Assembly (NCBI RefSeq): GCF_003002815.1
Contig: NZ_PVTF01000001.1
Coordinates: 682,001 to 746,000, forward strand
DNA: 64,000 nucleotides
Direction: 5' to 3'
Source: Umezawaea tangerina
GTDB taxonomy: Bacteria > Actinomycetota > Actinomycetes > Mycobacteriales > Pseudonocardiaceae
Below, in pieces: positions 45,557-54,044 of this stretch. Position 1 is the stretch's first letter; the number at the start of each line of letters is the position of its first letter. The position numbers were made by a program, and so were the translations under genes. The notes under the pieces are model-generated. The model was not told where the DNA came from and did not search any database. It saw only the letters and a list, made by a program, of their open reading frames with translations.

Positions 45557-46336
45557 TCACTCCGCGAACCGCACGCGGAACACGCTCGGCCAGTTCTTGC
45601 CGGTGACGAGGAACTCGTCGGTGCCCGGCACGGCCGCGATCCCGTTGAGCACGTCGCTCCTCGGCACGCCCGCGGGCCGCAGCGAACCGGCGTCGACGCT
45701 GGCCGTGACCTTGCCGGTGGCCGGGTCGATGCGGACGATCTCGTCGGTCTGCCACACGTTCGCCCACACCGCGTCGCCGACGCACTCCAGCTCGTTGATC
45801 ATCTGCAGCGGCTTGCCGTCCTTGGTGACGGCGACGTCGCCGGTCTTGGCGAAGCTGGTCGGGTCGCGGAAGGTCAGCGTCGCGGTGCCGTCGCTCATGA
45901 CCAGGCGCTTGTCGTCGAAGCACAGGCCCCAGCCCTCGCCGGTGTACGTGGCGCGCCTCACCTCGCGGAACGTCGCGCGGTCCCGCTGGATGGCCAGGCC
46001 GTTGCGGTAGGTGATCTGCCAGATGCGGTCCCCGACGACCGTGATGCCCTCGCCGAACAGGTCGGGGGCGAGGTCGACCTTCTGCCGCACGTCGCCGGTG
46101 GCGGGGTCGACCAGGCGCAGCTGGGACTCGCCCTCCAGGCCCGTCCCCTCGTAGAGCGAGCCGTCGACCAGCTCGAGCCCCTCGGTGAACGCGCTGGTGT
46201 CGTGGGGTGTGGTGGCCAGCACCTCGATCCTGGTGGGACCGCCCGACGGGCTCGCGGAGGTGCCTCCTGGGGGTGCGGGCGGGGCCGTGCACGCGCCGAC
46301 GAGGACCAATCCGGCCAACACCACGAGCCTCCGCAC
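45557..46336 (-). CDS. Glutaminyl-peptide cyclotransferase-like lipoprotein
   Basis: This 259-aa protein has a lipoprotein signal (RRLVVLAGLVLVGAC, lipobox VGAC) and a five-bladed propeller of the glutamine cyclotransferase family (plant/bacterial type), with FTEGLELVDGSLYEGTG, QITYRNGLA, EGWGLCFD, INELECVGDAVWANVW and RSDVLNGIA. Such enzymes cyclise N-terminal glutamine to pyroglutamate, here on secreted proteins. GTG 46336 gives a normal signal peptide; GTG 46384 is an alternative with a better ribosome site. It is divergent from the DUF3027 gene. Confidence 0.87.
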   Translation of the reverse strand: MRRLVVLAGLVLVGACTAPPAPPGGTSASPSGGPTRIEVLATTPHDTSAFTEGLELVDGSLYEGTGLEGESQLRLVDPATGDVRQKVDLAPDLFGEGITVVGDRIWQITYRNGLAIQRDRATFREVRRATYTGEGWGLCFDDKRLVMSDGTATLTFRDPTSFAKTGDVAVTKDGKPLQMINELECVGDAVWANVWQTDEIVRIDPATGKVTASVDAGSLRPAGVPRSDVLNGIAAVPGTDEFLVTGKNWPSVFRVRFAE

Positions 46337-46393
46337 GTCCAGAAGGGTGACACGTGTGCACGCGGCTGTGTAGTCGTGCGGCACAATTCACCC

Positions 46394-47164
46394 GTGACCC
46401 CAACGCCCACTCAGCAGCCGCAGCCGGTGCTCGCCGATTCCGCAGCCGTCGATCTCGCCCGCGCCGCCGCGCAGGAGGAAGCCGGGTCGGAACGCATCGG
46501 TGCGCATGTCGGCGTGCTCGGTGAGGACGAGGTCTCGGTCACCCACCTCTTCGAGGCCAACCACGCCGGGTACCACGGTTGGAACTGGGCCGTCACGGTC
46601 GCGTTCGCCGGGGAGGGCACGCCCCTCTCGGTGAGCGAGGTCGTGCTGCTGCCCGGCAACGAGGCGCTGGTGGCGCCGGACTGGGTGCCGTGGGAGGAGC
46701 GGGTCCGCGCGGGCGACCTCGGTGTGGGCGACCTCATGCCGACCCGGCCCGACGACCCGCGCCTGGTGCCCGGCTACCTGGAGTCCGAGGACCCCGCCAT
46801 CGAGGAGGTCTCGCGCGAGATCGGCCTCGGCCGGGTGCGCGTGCTGGGCCGCAACGGCAGGCTCGACGCCGCCGACCGCTGGCACGGGAGCGACTTCGGC
46901 CCGCTGAGCGACATGGCCCGCAGCGCGCCCGCCACGTGCGGCAGCTGCGGCTTCTACCTCCAGATCAAGGGCTCGCTCGGCGCCGCGTTCGGCGTGTGCG
47001 CGAACGAGCTGACGCCCGCCGACGGCCGCGTGGTGCACGTCGAGTACGGCTGCGGCGCGCACTCGGAGGTCGAGATCGACATGAGCGTGGGCATCCCGGT
47101 GTCGGACGTCGTCTACGACGACGCGCAGCTCGACGTGGAGCCCAACGAGACCGCTCAGCAGTGA
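46394..47164 (+). CDS. DUF3027 protein with Cys4 zinc-ribbon-like motif
   Basis: This 256-aa protein matches the actinobacterial DUF3027 family (Rv0877 type). Its core reads HLFEANHAGYHGWNWAVTVAF and continues to a C-terminal cysteine set CGSCGFYLQIKG...FGVCANELTP...EYGCGAHSE, which looks like a four-cysteine metal site. It starts at GTG 46394 and overlaps the sacsin-like ATPase gene by four bases (GTGA), so the two products are made together. Function is unknown. The tight coupling to an HSP90-like ATPase is the best clue. Confidence 0.85.
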   Translation: MTPTPTQQPQPVLADSAAVDLARAAAQEEAGSERIGAHVGVLGEDEVSVTHLFEANHAGYHGWNWAVTVAFAGEGTPLSVSEVVLLPGNEALVAPDWVPWEERVRAGDLGVGDLMPTRPDDPRLVPGYLESEDPAIEEVSREIGLGRVRVLGRNGRLDAADRWHGSDFGPLSDMARSAPATCGSCGFYLQIKGSLGAAFGVCANELTPADGRVVHVEYGCGAHSEVEIDMSVGIPVSDVVYDDAQLDVEPNETAQQ

Positions 47165-50091
47165 GCCTGGACCCGTCCGTGTCCGCGGACCCGTTCGGCA
47201 CCGAGGCGCTGCGCGACTCGGTGCTCGCCGCGTGGCGCGGCTCGCCCACCCGGTTCCGCGAGGACGCCAACGCCGAGGAGGACCTGCGGCTCGGCGGCTA
47301 CCGCGACCGGCTGCTGGTCGAGCTGGCGCAGAACGCCTCCGACGCCGCGGGCGACGAGCTCGGCACGCTGCGGCTGTCCGTTGTGGACGGTGAGCTGCGC
47401 GCGGCGAACACCGGTGTGCCGCTGGACGCCGCCGGGGTGACGGCGCTCGCGTCGTTGCGCGCGTCGACCAAGAACGGCGGCACGATCGGCCAGTTCGGCG
47501 TCGGCTTCGCCGCGGTGCTGGCGGTGACCGACGAGCCGAGGGTGGTCTCCACGACCGGCGCGGTCGCCTTCTCCGCCGAGCGCACCCGTGCCGCCACGCC
47601 CGAGCTCGCCGAGCAGCGCGGTGGCGACGTGCCCGTGCTGCGGCTGGTGTGGCCGAGCGACGAGACCGACGTGCCGGAGGGCTTCGCCACCGAGGTCCGG
47701 CTACCGTTGAAGGTGGACGCCGCCGCGCTGCTGGCCGACCTCGCCGACCAGGCCGCCGACCTGCTGCTCGCCCTGCCCGGCCTGCGTCGCATCGAGATCG
47801 CCGGGCAGGTGTGGACGCGTGAGGTACCCGAAGTCCCGCTTGCGGGGGCGAGCACGGACTCGGACGGAGACGTCGTGGTGCTGCACGGTCCGGACTCCTC
47901 GACCCGCTGGGTCCTGCACCGGGTCTCCGGTGAGCTGCCCGCGGAGTTGGTGGCCGGTGTCGAGACCAGGCCGCAGTGGTCGATCTGCTGGGCCTGGCCG
48001 TCCGACGGCGTGCTGACCGACGAGGTGCTGCACGCCCCGACGCCCACCGACGAACGCCTGTCGCTGCCCGCCCGGCTGCTGGCCACGCTGCCGGTCGAGC
48101 CGTCGCGCAGGCGCGTGCAGCCCGGCGCGGCCGTGGACACCGTGCTGGCCGAGGCCGCCGCGCACTACCCGGCGCTGGTCGCGAAGCTGCCCGCCGTGCA
48201 GCGCACGGCCTTGGTCCCGCTGCCCGGCTTCCCGCTGTCCGAAGTGGACGGTGTGCTGCGCGACGGTGTGCTGAAGGCCTTGCGCACGGCCGAATGGCTG
48301 CCGCTGGCCAGTGGCGAGTGGGCGTCCCCCGCGAAGGCGAAGGTGCTCGACGCCGGGTCGGAGGAGCTGGTCGAGCTGCTGGAGGACGTGGTCCCCGGCC
48401 TGCTCGACGCCGAGCTGACGCTGCCCGAGCACGCGAAGGCGCTGGCGGCGCTGGAGGTCCGCAGGCTGGGCATGCGCGAGGTCGTGGACGCGCTGGCCGG
48501 ACTCGGCGGCGACCCGGACTGGTGGCGGCGGCTCTACGCCGAGCTGGACCCGATCGCCGAGGTCGACTCGACGGCCCGCGAGGAGCTCGGCGGCCTGCCG
48601 GTCCCGTTGGCGGACGGCCGGATCGTCACGAGCCCGCGCGGCGTCCTGCTGCTGGAGGCCGACCAGGAGACCCTGGACCTGCTGGCCGGGGTCGACGTGT
48701 CCGGGCTGCGGATCGCGCACCCCGAGGCCGTGCACCCGCTGCTGGTCCGCCTCGGCGCCGTCGAGGCGGGGCCGGTCGAGCTGCTCGACTCCGAGGCCAT
48801 CCGCGAGGCCGTGCACCGCAGCGCCGACGAGGTCGACGCGGGCATGGACGGCCACGACCTCGTGCGCGCCGTGCTGCGCCTGGTGGACCGCTCGGGCATG
48901 CGCCCCGGCGACCGGCCGTGGCTGGCCGAGCTGGTGCTGCCGGACGCGTCCGGCGAGTGGCGGCGGGCCGACGAGCTGGTGCTGCCGGACTCCGCGCTGC
49001 TGGACGTGCTGGAGTCGGACGCGCCGATCGGCGTGCTGGACAAGGCGGTCGCCGAGCAGTGGCCCCGGTCGGTGCTGACCGCGGTCGGGGTGGTCGACGG
49101 CTTCACGGTCGTGGTGGACGAGGACCCGACCGAGCCCGACCACGACCTGGCCGACGAGGGGTACTGGTGGGCCGCCGCCCCGGAGCCGCCGCGGCGCGTG
49201 GTCGGGATCCGCGACCTGGACCTGGTGTCGCGTGACGCGTGGCCCGCGGCGCTGAGGATGCTGGCGGCCGACCCGGTGGCCTGGCGCGCGGTGCAGGAGC
49301 CGGACGGGTACACGGGCTGGTGGCTGTCCCAGTACGCGACGCTGGAGGGCGTGCCGCTGTGCGACTGGCGGCTGGAGTCGGCGGAGTCGCTGGCCGGGCT
49401 GTACGACGTGGTGCCCGAGGTGGGGCTGCCGGAGCACGTGCTGGTCGCGGTCGGGGTGCGGACCGAGCTGGACGTGCGCGGCGACGACGACGTGCGGGAC
49501 CTGCTGCGGCGCCTCGGGGATCCGGACCGGGCGCCCGCCGACGCGCTGGTGTTCAAGGCGCACGCCGCGCTGGCCGAGGTCGCGCACCTGCTGGACTCGG
49601 GCGGGATCAGCCCGCCGGACCGGGTGCGGGTGCTGACCGGGGCCGCGGTGGCGGCGGACGACGTGGTGGTGCTGGACCTGCCCTGGCTGCTCGGGGTGCT
49701 GCCCCCCGAAGGGGTGCTGGCGGCCGACGGGGGCGCGGAGGCGCTGGCCGAGCTGCTGGCGCTGCCGTTGGCGTCGGAGGAGGTCGTGGGCGCTCCCACG
49801 ACCGAGGGCGACGAGGTGTCGTGGCACGAGCTGGGCGCGGTCCGGCTGGCCTGCGACCTGCTGGGCGTGGAGCTGCCCGCCGGGTCCGTGGTGGTGCACG
49901 ACGAGCTGACCGTGACCGTGGACGGCACCGGGCACGAGGTGGCCTGGTGGGTGGTCGACGGCGTCGCGCACGCCGTGGACACCCCGGAGGGCCTGGCCCG
50001 CGCACTGGCGTGGGTCAGCGGCCGGTGGGCCGACCGGCACGCGTTCGCCGCGCTGATCACCGACCCGACGCCGGTGACGTTGCTGGGCTAG
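47161..50091 (+). CDS. Sacsin N-terminal ATPase-like (HSP90-type GHKL) protein
   Basis: This large 976-aa soluble protein has an N-terminal GHKL/HSP90-type ATPase domain like that of sacsin. The N box is LLVELAQNASDAA near residue 55, and the later glycine box is GTIGQFGVGFAAVLAVTDEP near residue 105. The remaining ~700 residues are acidic and leucine-rich with no motif I recognise and no membrane segments. GTG 47161 overlaps the DUF3027 stop. Similar proteins sit beside DUF3027 in other actinobacteria, to my memory. It may be a chaperone or a conformational switch; this is inference from the ATPase fold. Confidence 0.8.
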   Translation: MSLDPSVSADPFGTEALRDSVLAAWRGSPTRFREDANAEEDLRLGGYRDRLLVELAQNASDAAGDELGTLRLSVVDGELRAANTGVPLDAAGVTALASLRASTKNGGTIGQFGVGFAAVLAVTDEPRVVSTTGAVAFSAERTRAATPELAEQRGGDVPVLRLVWPSDETDVPEGFATEVRLPLKVDAAALLADLADQAADLLLALPGLRRIEIAGQVWTREVPEVPLAGASTDSDGDVVVLHGPDSSTRWVLHRVSGELPAELVAGVETRPQWSICWAWPSDGVLTDEVLHAPTPTDERLSLPARLLATLPVEPSRRRVQPGAAVDTVLAEAAAHYPALVAKLPAVQRTALVPLPGFPLSEVDGVLRDGVLKALRTAEWLPLASGEWASPAKAKVLDAGSEELVELLEDVVPGLLDAELTLPEHAKALAALEVRRLGMREVVDALAGLGGDPDWWRRLYAELDPIAEVDSTAREELGGLPVPLADGRIVTSPRGVLLLEADQETLDLLAGVDVSGLRIAHPEAVHPLLVRLGAVEAGPVELLDSEAIREAVHRSADEVDAGMDGHDLVRAVLRLVDRSGMRPGDRPWLAELVLPDASGEWRRADELVLPDSALLDVLESDAPIGVLDKAVAEQWPRSVLTAVGVVDGFTVVVDEDPTEPDHDLADEGYWWAAAPEPPRRVVGIRDLDLVSRDAWPAALRMLAADPVAWRAVQEPDGYTGWWLSQYATLEGVPLCDWRLESAESLAGLYDVVPEVGLPEHVLVAVGVRTELDVRGDDDVRDLLRRLGDPDRAPADALVFKAHAALAEVAHLLDSGGISPPDRVRVLTGAAVAADDVVVLDLPWLLGVLPPEGVLAADGGAEALAELLALPLASEEVVGAPTTEGDEVSWHELGAVRLACDLLGVELPAGSVVVHDELTVTVDGTGHEVAWWVVDGVAHAVDTPEGLARALAWVSGRWADRHAFAALITDPTPVTLLG

Positions 50092-50115
50092 CTACCGGTG
50101 ACGTTGCTGGGCTGG

Positions 50116-50382
50116 CTACTGGGTGCCGGTCTGCGCGCCCCGCGAGCCGCGGCGCGCGGCCCGGCGCTGCCAGGCGAACACCCCGTAGCCCAGGACGCCC
50201 AGCACCGCACCGGTGAAGCTGGCCCACGTCCACACGGCGTCGTCCGGGTCGATGACCAGGAAGACCACGAAGGCGATCGTCCACAACACCGTGCCGCCGA
50301 CGATCGCGGGCACGGGGTCGGCCAGGCGGCGGGGTAGTGGGGGAGGACTCGGCAGCGAGTCGTGTTCGGACTGTTCGGCCAC
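50116..50382 (-). CDS. DUF2530 small membrane protein
   Basis: This 88-aa protein has a polar proline-rich N-terminus and two transmembrane helices (IVGGTVLWTIAFVVFLVI and FTGAVLGVLGYGVFAW) separated by the short loop DPDDAVWTWAS, typical of DUF2530 (Rv0879c type). The basic C-terminal tail RRAARRGSRG lies in the cytoplasm by the positive-inside rule. The start is GTG 50382; GGGAGG lies 13 bases upstream, farther than usual. It converges on the ATPase gene. Function unknown. Confidence 0.78.
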   Translation of the reverse strand: MAEQSEHDSLPSPPPLPRRLADPVPAIVGGTVLWTIAFVVFLVIDPDDAVWTWASFTGAVLGVLGYGVFAWQRRAARRGSRGAQTGTQ

Positions 50383-50459
50383 GTCAGGCAGGCTACCTCC
50401 CGGAAACAAGGATCGGGCACGCTGATCGCGCACCGGTCCGGGTACCGATTGGGGTAGAC

Positions 50460-51941
50460 ATGGCCACTGAGCAGACGACGCCGTCCTCGACGACGCCGAC
50501 CTCCAAGCTCGACGGGTTCTTCAAGATCTCCGAACGGGGCTCCACGGTCGCGCGGGAGCTGCGCGGCGGGCTGGTCACGTTCGTGACGATGGCCTACATC
50601 GTGGTGCTGAACCCGTTGATCCTGGGCAGCTTCGCGCCCGACGACGCCGGGGCGAAGAAGGACGTCCTGGGGGCGATCCTGCCGGTGTCGCAGGTCGCCG
50701 CGGTGACGGCGCTGGTCGCGGGCGTGATGACCATCCTGTTCGGCCTGGTGGCGAACCTGCCGTTCGCGATGGCCACGGGGCTGGGCATCAACACGTTCGT
50801 GGCCGTGACGATCGTGCCGCAGATGACCTGGCCGGAGGCCATGGGCCTGGTGCTGGTCAACGGGCTCGTCGTGCTCCTCCTGGTGGTCACCGGGGTGCGC
50901 CAGGCGGTGTTCAACGCCGTCCCGAACGAGCTGAAGGCCGCCATCGCGGTGGGCATCGGCCTGTTCATCTGCTTCATCGGCCTGGTCGACGCGGGCTTCG
51001 TGCGCAGGCTCCCGGACGCGGCGGGCACGACCGTGCCGGTGGGGCTCGGCATCAACGGCTCGATCGCGTCGTGGCCGACGCTGGTGTTCGTGGTCGGGCT
51101 GCTCGTGACCGGCATCCTGTTCGCCCGCAAGGTGAAGGGCGCGATCCTGATCGGCGTCCTGTCCGCGACGGTGCTGTCCATCGTGATCGAGGCGATCGTG
51201 CACGCGGGGCCGTCCAAGGGCGTGAACCCGCTGGGCTGGAACCTCGGCTACCCGGCGCTGCCCGGCGAGGTCTTCAGCCTTCCGGACCTGTCGCTGGTCG
51301 GCGACGTGTCGTTCGGGGCGTGGACCAGGATCCCGGCGATCACCGCCGCGCTGCTGGTGTTCACGTTGGTGCTGACCGACTTCTTCGACACCGTCGGCAC
51401 GATGACCGGGCTGGGCAAGGAAGCGGGCCTGATCGACGCCGAGGGGCAGCTGCCGAGCGTGAACAAGGCGCTGTTCGTCGACGGTCTGGGCGCGGTCGCG
51501 GGCGGTGCGGCGTCGTCCTCGTCGAACACCGTCTACATCGAGTCCGCGTCCGGCATCGCCGAGGGCGCCCGGACGGGGCTGGCGAACGTGGTGACGGGCC
51601 TGCTGTTCATCGCCGCGATGTTCCTGACGCCGCTCTACGAGGTCGTGCCGGTCGAGGCCGCCGCGCCCGCGCTGGTCGTGGTCGGGGCGCTGATGATGAT
51701 GCAGGTCAAGGAGATCGACTTCGGCGACTTCTCGATCGCGCTGCCCGCGTTCCTCACCATCGTGGTGATGCCGTTCACCTACTCCATCGCCAACGGCATC
51801 GGCGCGGGCTTCGTCAGCTACGTGCTCCTGCGGGCGCTGACCGGGCGGGCGCGCAGCGTGCACCCGCTGATGTGGGTGGTGGCCGCGGCGTTCACCGTCT
51901 ACTTCGCCATCGGTCCGATCCGCGCCGCGTTCGGTGCCTGA
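50460..51941 (+). CDS. NCS2/AzgA-type guanine-hypoxanthine permease
   Basis: This purine permease of 493 aa is in the AzgA branch of the NCS2 family with about 12-14 membrane spans. Diagnostic segments are ELRGGLVTFVTMAYIVVLNP, MATGLGINTFVA (TM3), DFFDTVGTMTGLG (the family's substrate-binding TM8 region with the conserved Asp and Thr) and SSSNTVYIESASGIAEG (TM10). It likely imports hypoxanthine, guanine or adenine with protons. The start is ATG 50460 after GGGGTAG. No purine riboswitch was seen upstream. A MarR gene follows at 40 bases. Confidence 0.92.
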   Translation: MATEQTTPSSTTPTSKLDGFFKISERGSTVARELRGGLVTFVTMAYIVVLNPLILGSFAPDDAGAKKDVLGAILPVSQVAAVTALVAGVMTILFGLVANLPFAMATGLGINTFVAVTIVPQMTWPEAMGLVLVNGLVVLLLVVTGVRQAVFNAVPNELKAAIAVGIGLFICFIGLVDAGFVRRLPDAAGTTVPVGLGINGSIASWPTLVFVVGLLVTGILFARKVKGAILIGVLSATVLSIVIEAIVHAGPSKGVNPLGWNLGYPALPGEVFSLPDLSLVGDVSFGAWTRIPAITAALLVFTLVLTDFFDTVGTMTGLGKEAGLIDAEGQLPSVNKALFVDGLGAVAGGAASSSSNTVYIESASGIAEGARTGLANVVTGLLFIAAMFLTPLYEVVPVEAAAPALVVVGALMMMQVKEIDFGDFSIALPAFLTIVVMPFTYSIANGIGAGFVSYVLLRALTGRARSVHPLMWVVAAAFTVYFAIGPIRAAFGA

Positions 51942-51981
51942 TGTCCGGTTCGGCCGCACGGGCGGAACGGGGGACCAGATC

Positions 51982-52431
51982 GTGAGGTATGCTAACTACG
52001 TGGCGGACGCAGCGGCGGAGCAGGGACTGGCGAGCAGGCTCCGGCTTGCCGTGGTCCGGCTCAACCGCAGGCTCCGCGCCCAGCGCACCAACTCGTCGAT
52101 CTCGCTGACCCAGGTGTCCGCGCTGTCCACGCTGCACAAGTGCGGACCGCTGACCCCCGGCGAGCTGGCCGCCAAGGAAGGCGTCCAGCCGCCGTCGATG
52201 ACCAGGGTGATCGCGGCGCTGGAGGAGTTCGGCTACGCGACGCGCAGGCCCCACCCGACCGACGGCCGGCAGGCCATCGTGCAGCTCAGCGAGGCCGGGC
52301 TGGCGTTCGTGAACGAAGAGGTCGGCGCCAGGGAAGCCTGGCTCGACAAGCGGTTGGCCGAGCTCACATCGGAAGAGCGGGAGCTCCTCTCCCGCGCGGC
52401 GGAGATCATCGACAGGATGGCGGGGCAGTAA
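51982..52431 (+). CDS. MarR family transcriptional regulator
   Basis: This regulator has 149 aa from GTG 51982 (GTG 52000 is an alternative). The winged helix is clear: LTPGELAAKEGVQPPSMTRVIAALEEFGYATRRPHPTDGRQAIVQLSEAG. It matches Rv0880 by family and position. It lies three bases before the MFS gene and probably controls that exporter and itself, the usual MarR arrangement. GGGGGA lies upstream of GTG 51982; the AT-rich TATGCTAACT overlapping the start could be a -10 region if the gene is leaderless from the later GTG. Confidence 0.87.
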   Translation: MRYANYVADAAAEQGLASRLRLAVVRLNRRLRAQRTNSSISLTQVSALSTLHKCGPLTPGELAAKEGVQPPSMTRVIAALEEFGYATRRPHPTDGRQAIVQLSEAGLAFVNEEVGAREAWLDKRLAELTSEERELLSRAAEIIDRMAGQ

Positions 52432-52434
52432 CGG

Positions 52435-53751
52435 GTGCCGGCTTACGCGGGTGGTAGCGAATCGGATCGCATCGATCGGGACGTCGCGCTACCCCCGCCC
52501 AAGCGCAGCACCATGTTCGGCTCCCTGAAGGTCCGCAACTACCGCTACTACGCCTCCGGCCAGGTCGTCTCCCTGATCGGCGTGTGGATGCAGCGCGTCG
52601 CGCAGGACTGGTTGGTGCTCGAACTGTCCCACGGCAGCGCCGTCGCGCTCGGCATCGCGGCGGCCCTGCAGTTCGCCCCCACGCTGGTCTTCTCCCTCTA
52701 CGCGGGCGTGCTCGCCGACCGGATGGACAAGCGCAGGCTGCTGCTGGTGCTGGAGAGCGGCCTCGCGCTGTGCGCGCTGACGTTGGGGCTGCTGGACGTC
52801 ACGGGGCTCGCCCAGCTCTGGCACGTGTACCTGCTGTGCCTGCTGCTCGGCTGCGTGTCCGCGCTGGAGACGCCGGTGCGGCAGTCGTTCGTGATCGAGA
52901 TGGTGGGCCGCGACCAGCTCCCGAACGCCGTCGCGCTCAACTCGATGACGTTCAACCTGGCCCGCATGGTCGGCCCCGCGGTGGCGGGCGTCGGCATCAC
53001 GATCATCGGCACCGGCTGGATGTTCCTGATCAACGCGGCGTCGTTCGTCGCGGTGATCGGCGGGCTGCTGGTGATGGACGTCGCCCAGCTGCGCCGCTCC
53101 GAGCCGGTGCCCCGCGAACGCGGACAGCTGGTCGAGGGCCTGCGGTACGTGAAGGACCGCCCGGACCTGGTGATCCTGCTGACGCTGGTCTTCTTCATCT
53201 CCACGTTCGGCCTGAACTTCTTCCTCACGCTCGCGGTGATGGCGCGCAACGTGTTCGGCGGCAACGCCGACGCCTACGGCCTGCTCACCACGCTGCTGGC
53301 CGTGGGCACCCTCGCGGGCGCCACGCTGGCCGCCAAGCGCAGCACGCGCGGCAAGCCGAGGCTCGCCCTGCTGATCGGCGGCGCGCTCGCGTTCGGCGTC
53401 CTGGAGGTCTTCGCGGGCCTGATGCCGAACCTGGTCACCGTCGGCCTGATGCTCATCCCGGTCGGCATCGCCATGATGACCTTCACGACCACCGCCAACG
53501 CCACCGTGCAGATGTCCGTCGCCCCCGCCATGCGCGGCCGCGTGATGGGCCTCTACATGCTCGTGTTCCTCGGCGGCACCCCGTTGGGCGGCCCGGCGAT
53601 GGGCTGGCTGGCCGAGCAGTACACCGGCCGCGCACCGCTCGTCGCGGGTGGTGTGGTCTCCGTCGTCACGGCGCTGGTCGGCGGTGCGGTCCTGGTCCGC
53701 AGCGGCGGGCTGGTGCTGCCGAGGTTCCCGATCCGCCCCCGCCGGGCGTAA
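52435..53751 (+). CDS. MFS transporter, EntS/MFS_3-like exporter
   Basis: This 438-aa protein has 12 transmembrane segments of the major facilitator type, in the EntS-like subgroup: FGSLKVRNYRYYASGQVVSLIGVWMQRVAQDWLV at the N-terminus, then YAGVLADRMDKRRLL (motif A). Members export siderophores or drugs. It begins at GTG 52435, three bases after the MarR gene, with the first ~25 residues polar and perhaps not all translated (ATG 52513 is an option). The operon with a MarR regulator suggests drug or toxicant efflux. An iron-box sequence lies 80 bases past its stop, not before it. Confidence 0.88.
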   Translation: MPAYAGGSESDRIDRDVALPPPKRSTMFGSLKVRNYRYYASGQVVSLIGVWMQRVAQDWLVLELSHGSAVALGIAAALQFAPTLVFSLYAGVLADRMDKRRLLLVLESGLALCALTLGLLDVTGLAQLWHVYLLCLLLGCVSALETPVRQSFVIEMVGRDQLPNAVALNSMTFNLARMVGPAVAGVGITIIGTGWMFLINAASFVAVIGGLLVMDVAQLRRSEPVPRERGQLVEGLRYVKDRPDLVILLTLVFFISTFGLNFFLTLAVMARNVFGGNADAYGLLTTLLAVGTLAGATLAAKRSTRGKPRLALLIGGALAFGVLEVFAGLMPNLVTVGLMLIPVGIAMMTFTTTANATVQMSVAPAMRGRVMGLYMLVFLGGTPLGGPAMGWLAEQYTGRAPLVAGGVVSVVTALVGGAVLVRSGGLVLPRFPIRPRRA

Positions 53752-53772
53752 CCCCTGCTTCGCGGCTCCGAC

Positions 53773-53797
53773 GTGCGGGAACGAACTTCTTCCGCAC
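53773..53797 (+). terminator. Terminator after the MFS exporter
   Basis: GTGCGGGAA pairs with TTCCGCAC (25 bases in all, one bulge) 21 bases past the stop. Confidence 0.5.
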
Positions 53798-53830
53798 ACT
53801 TTCGGGTTGCCCACTTCCCAACATGTAGAG

Positions 53831-53846
53831 CTTAGGCTAACCTAAG
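53831..53846 (+). promoter_or_regulatory. Iron box (DtxR/IdeR-type operator)
   Basis: CTTAGGCTAACCTAAG is an inverted repeat with a four-base spacer and contains TTAGGCTAACCTAA, close to the DtxR/IdeR consensus TTAGGTTAGGCTAACCTAA. It overlaps a possible -10 (TAGGCT), with TTGCCC upstream as a loose -35. The next feature on the plus strand is the short transcript candidate; no protein gene starts here. Confidence 0.75.
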
Positions 53847-53849
53847 TCT

Positions 53850-53935
53850 CGTCACTTCGTGGTGGGAGTGGCAGTCAGTTCGGGAACAGACGAGGCCCCG
53901 CTCGCCGGTCGTACCACCGGCGCGCGGGGCCTCGT
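53850..53935 (+). ncRNA. Candidate iron-regulated small RNA
   Basis: A start near 53850, just after the iron box, would give an RNA of about 85 nt: some 40 unstructured bases and then a long hairpin (outer 12-bp stem 53890-53901 with 53924-53935, inner stem GCCGGT/ACCGGC around loop CGTACC) that looks like a terminator. No credible protein is encoded. It lies tail to tail with superoxide dismutase. Mycobacteria have an IdeR-controlled sRNA (MrsI); similarity here is in layout only. The transcript itself is inferred. Confidence 0.35.
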
Positions 53936-53961
53936 CGTGCTCCGGTCCCGTGATGCCCGAA

Positions 53962-53994
53962 CGCCGAGGCGCCGCACGTGGCGGCACCTCGGCG
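53962..53994 (-). terminator. Superoxide dismutase terminator
   Basis: A 14-bp stem with one mismatch (53962-53975 with 53981-53994) and a five-base loop lies 51 bases beyond the sod stop on the minus strand. Confidence 0.7.
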
Positions 53995-54044
53995 CCAGCT
54001 CGGCAGCTCGGCTTGTCGGAGCATCCACTGCCGGGTTCAGGGGG

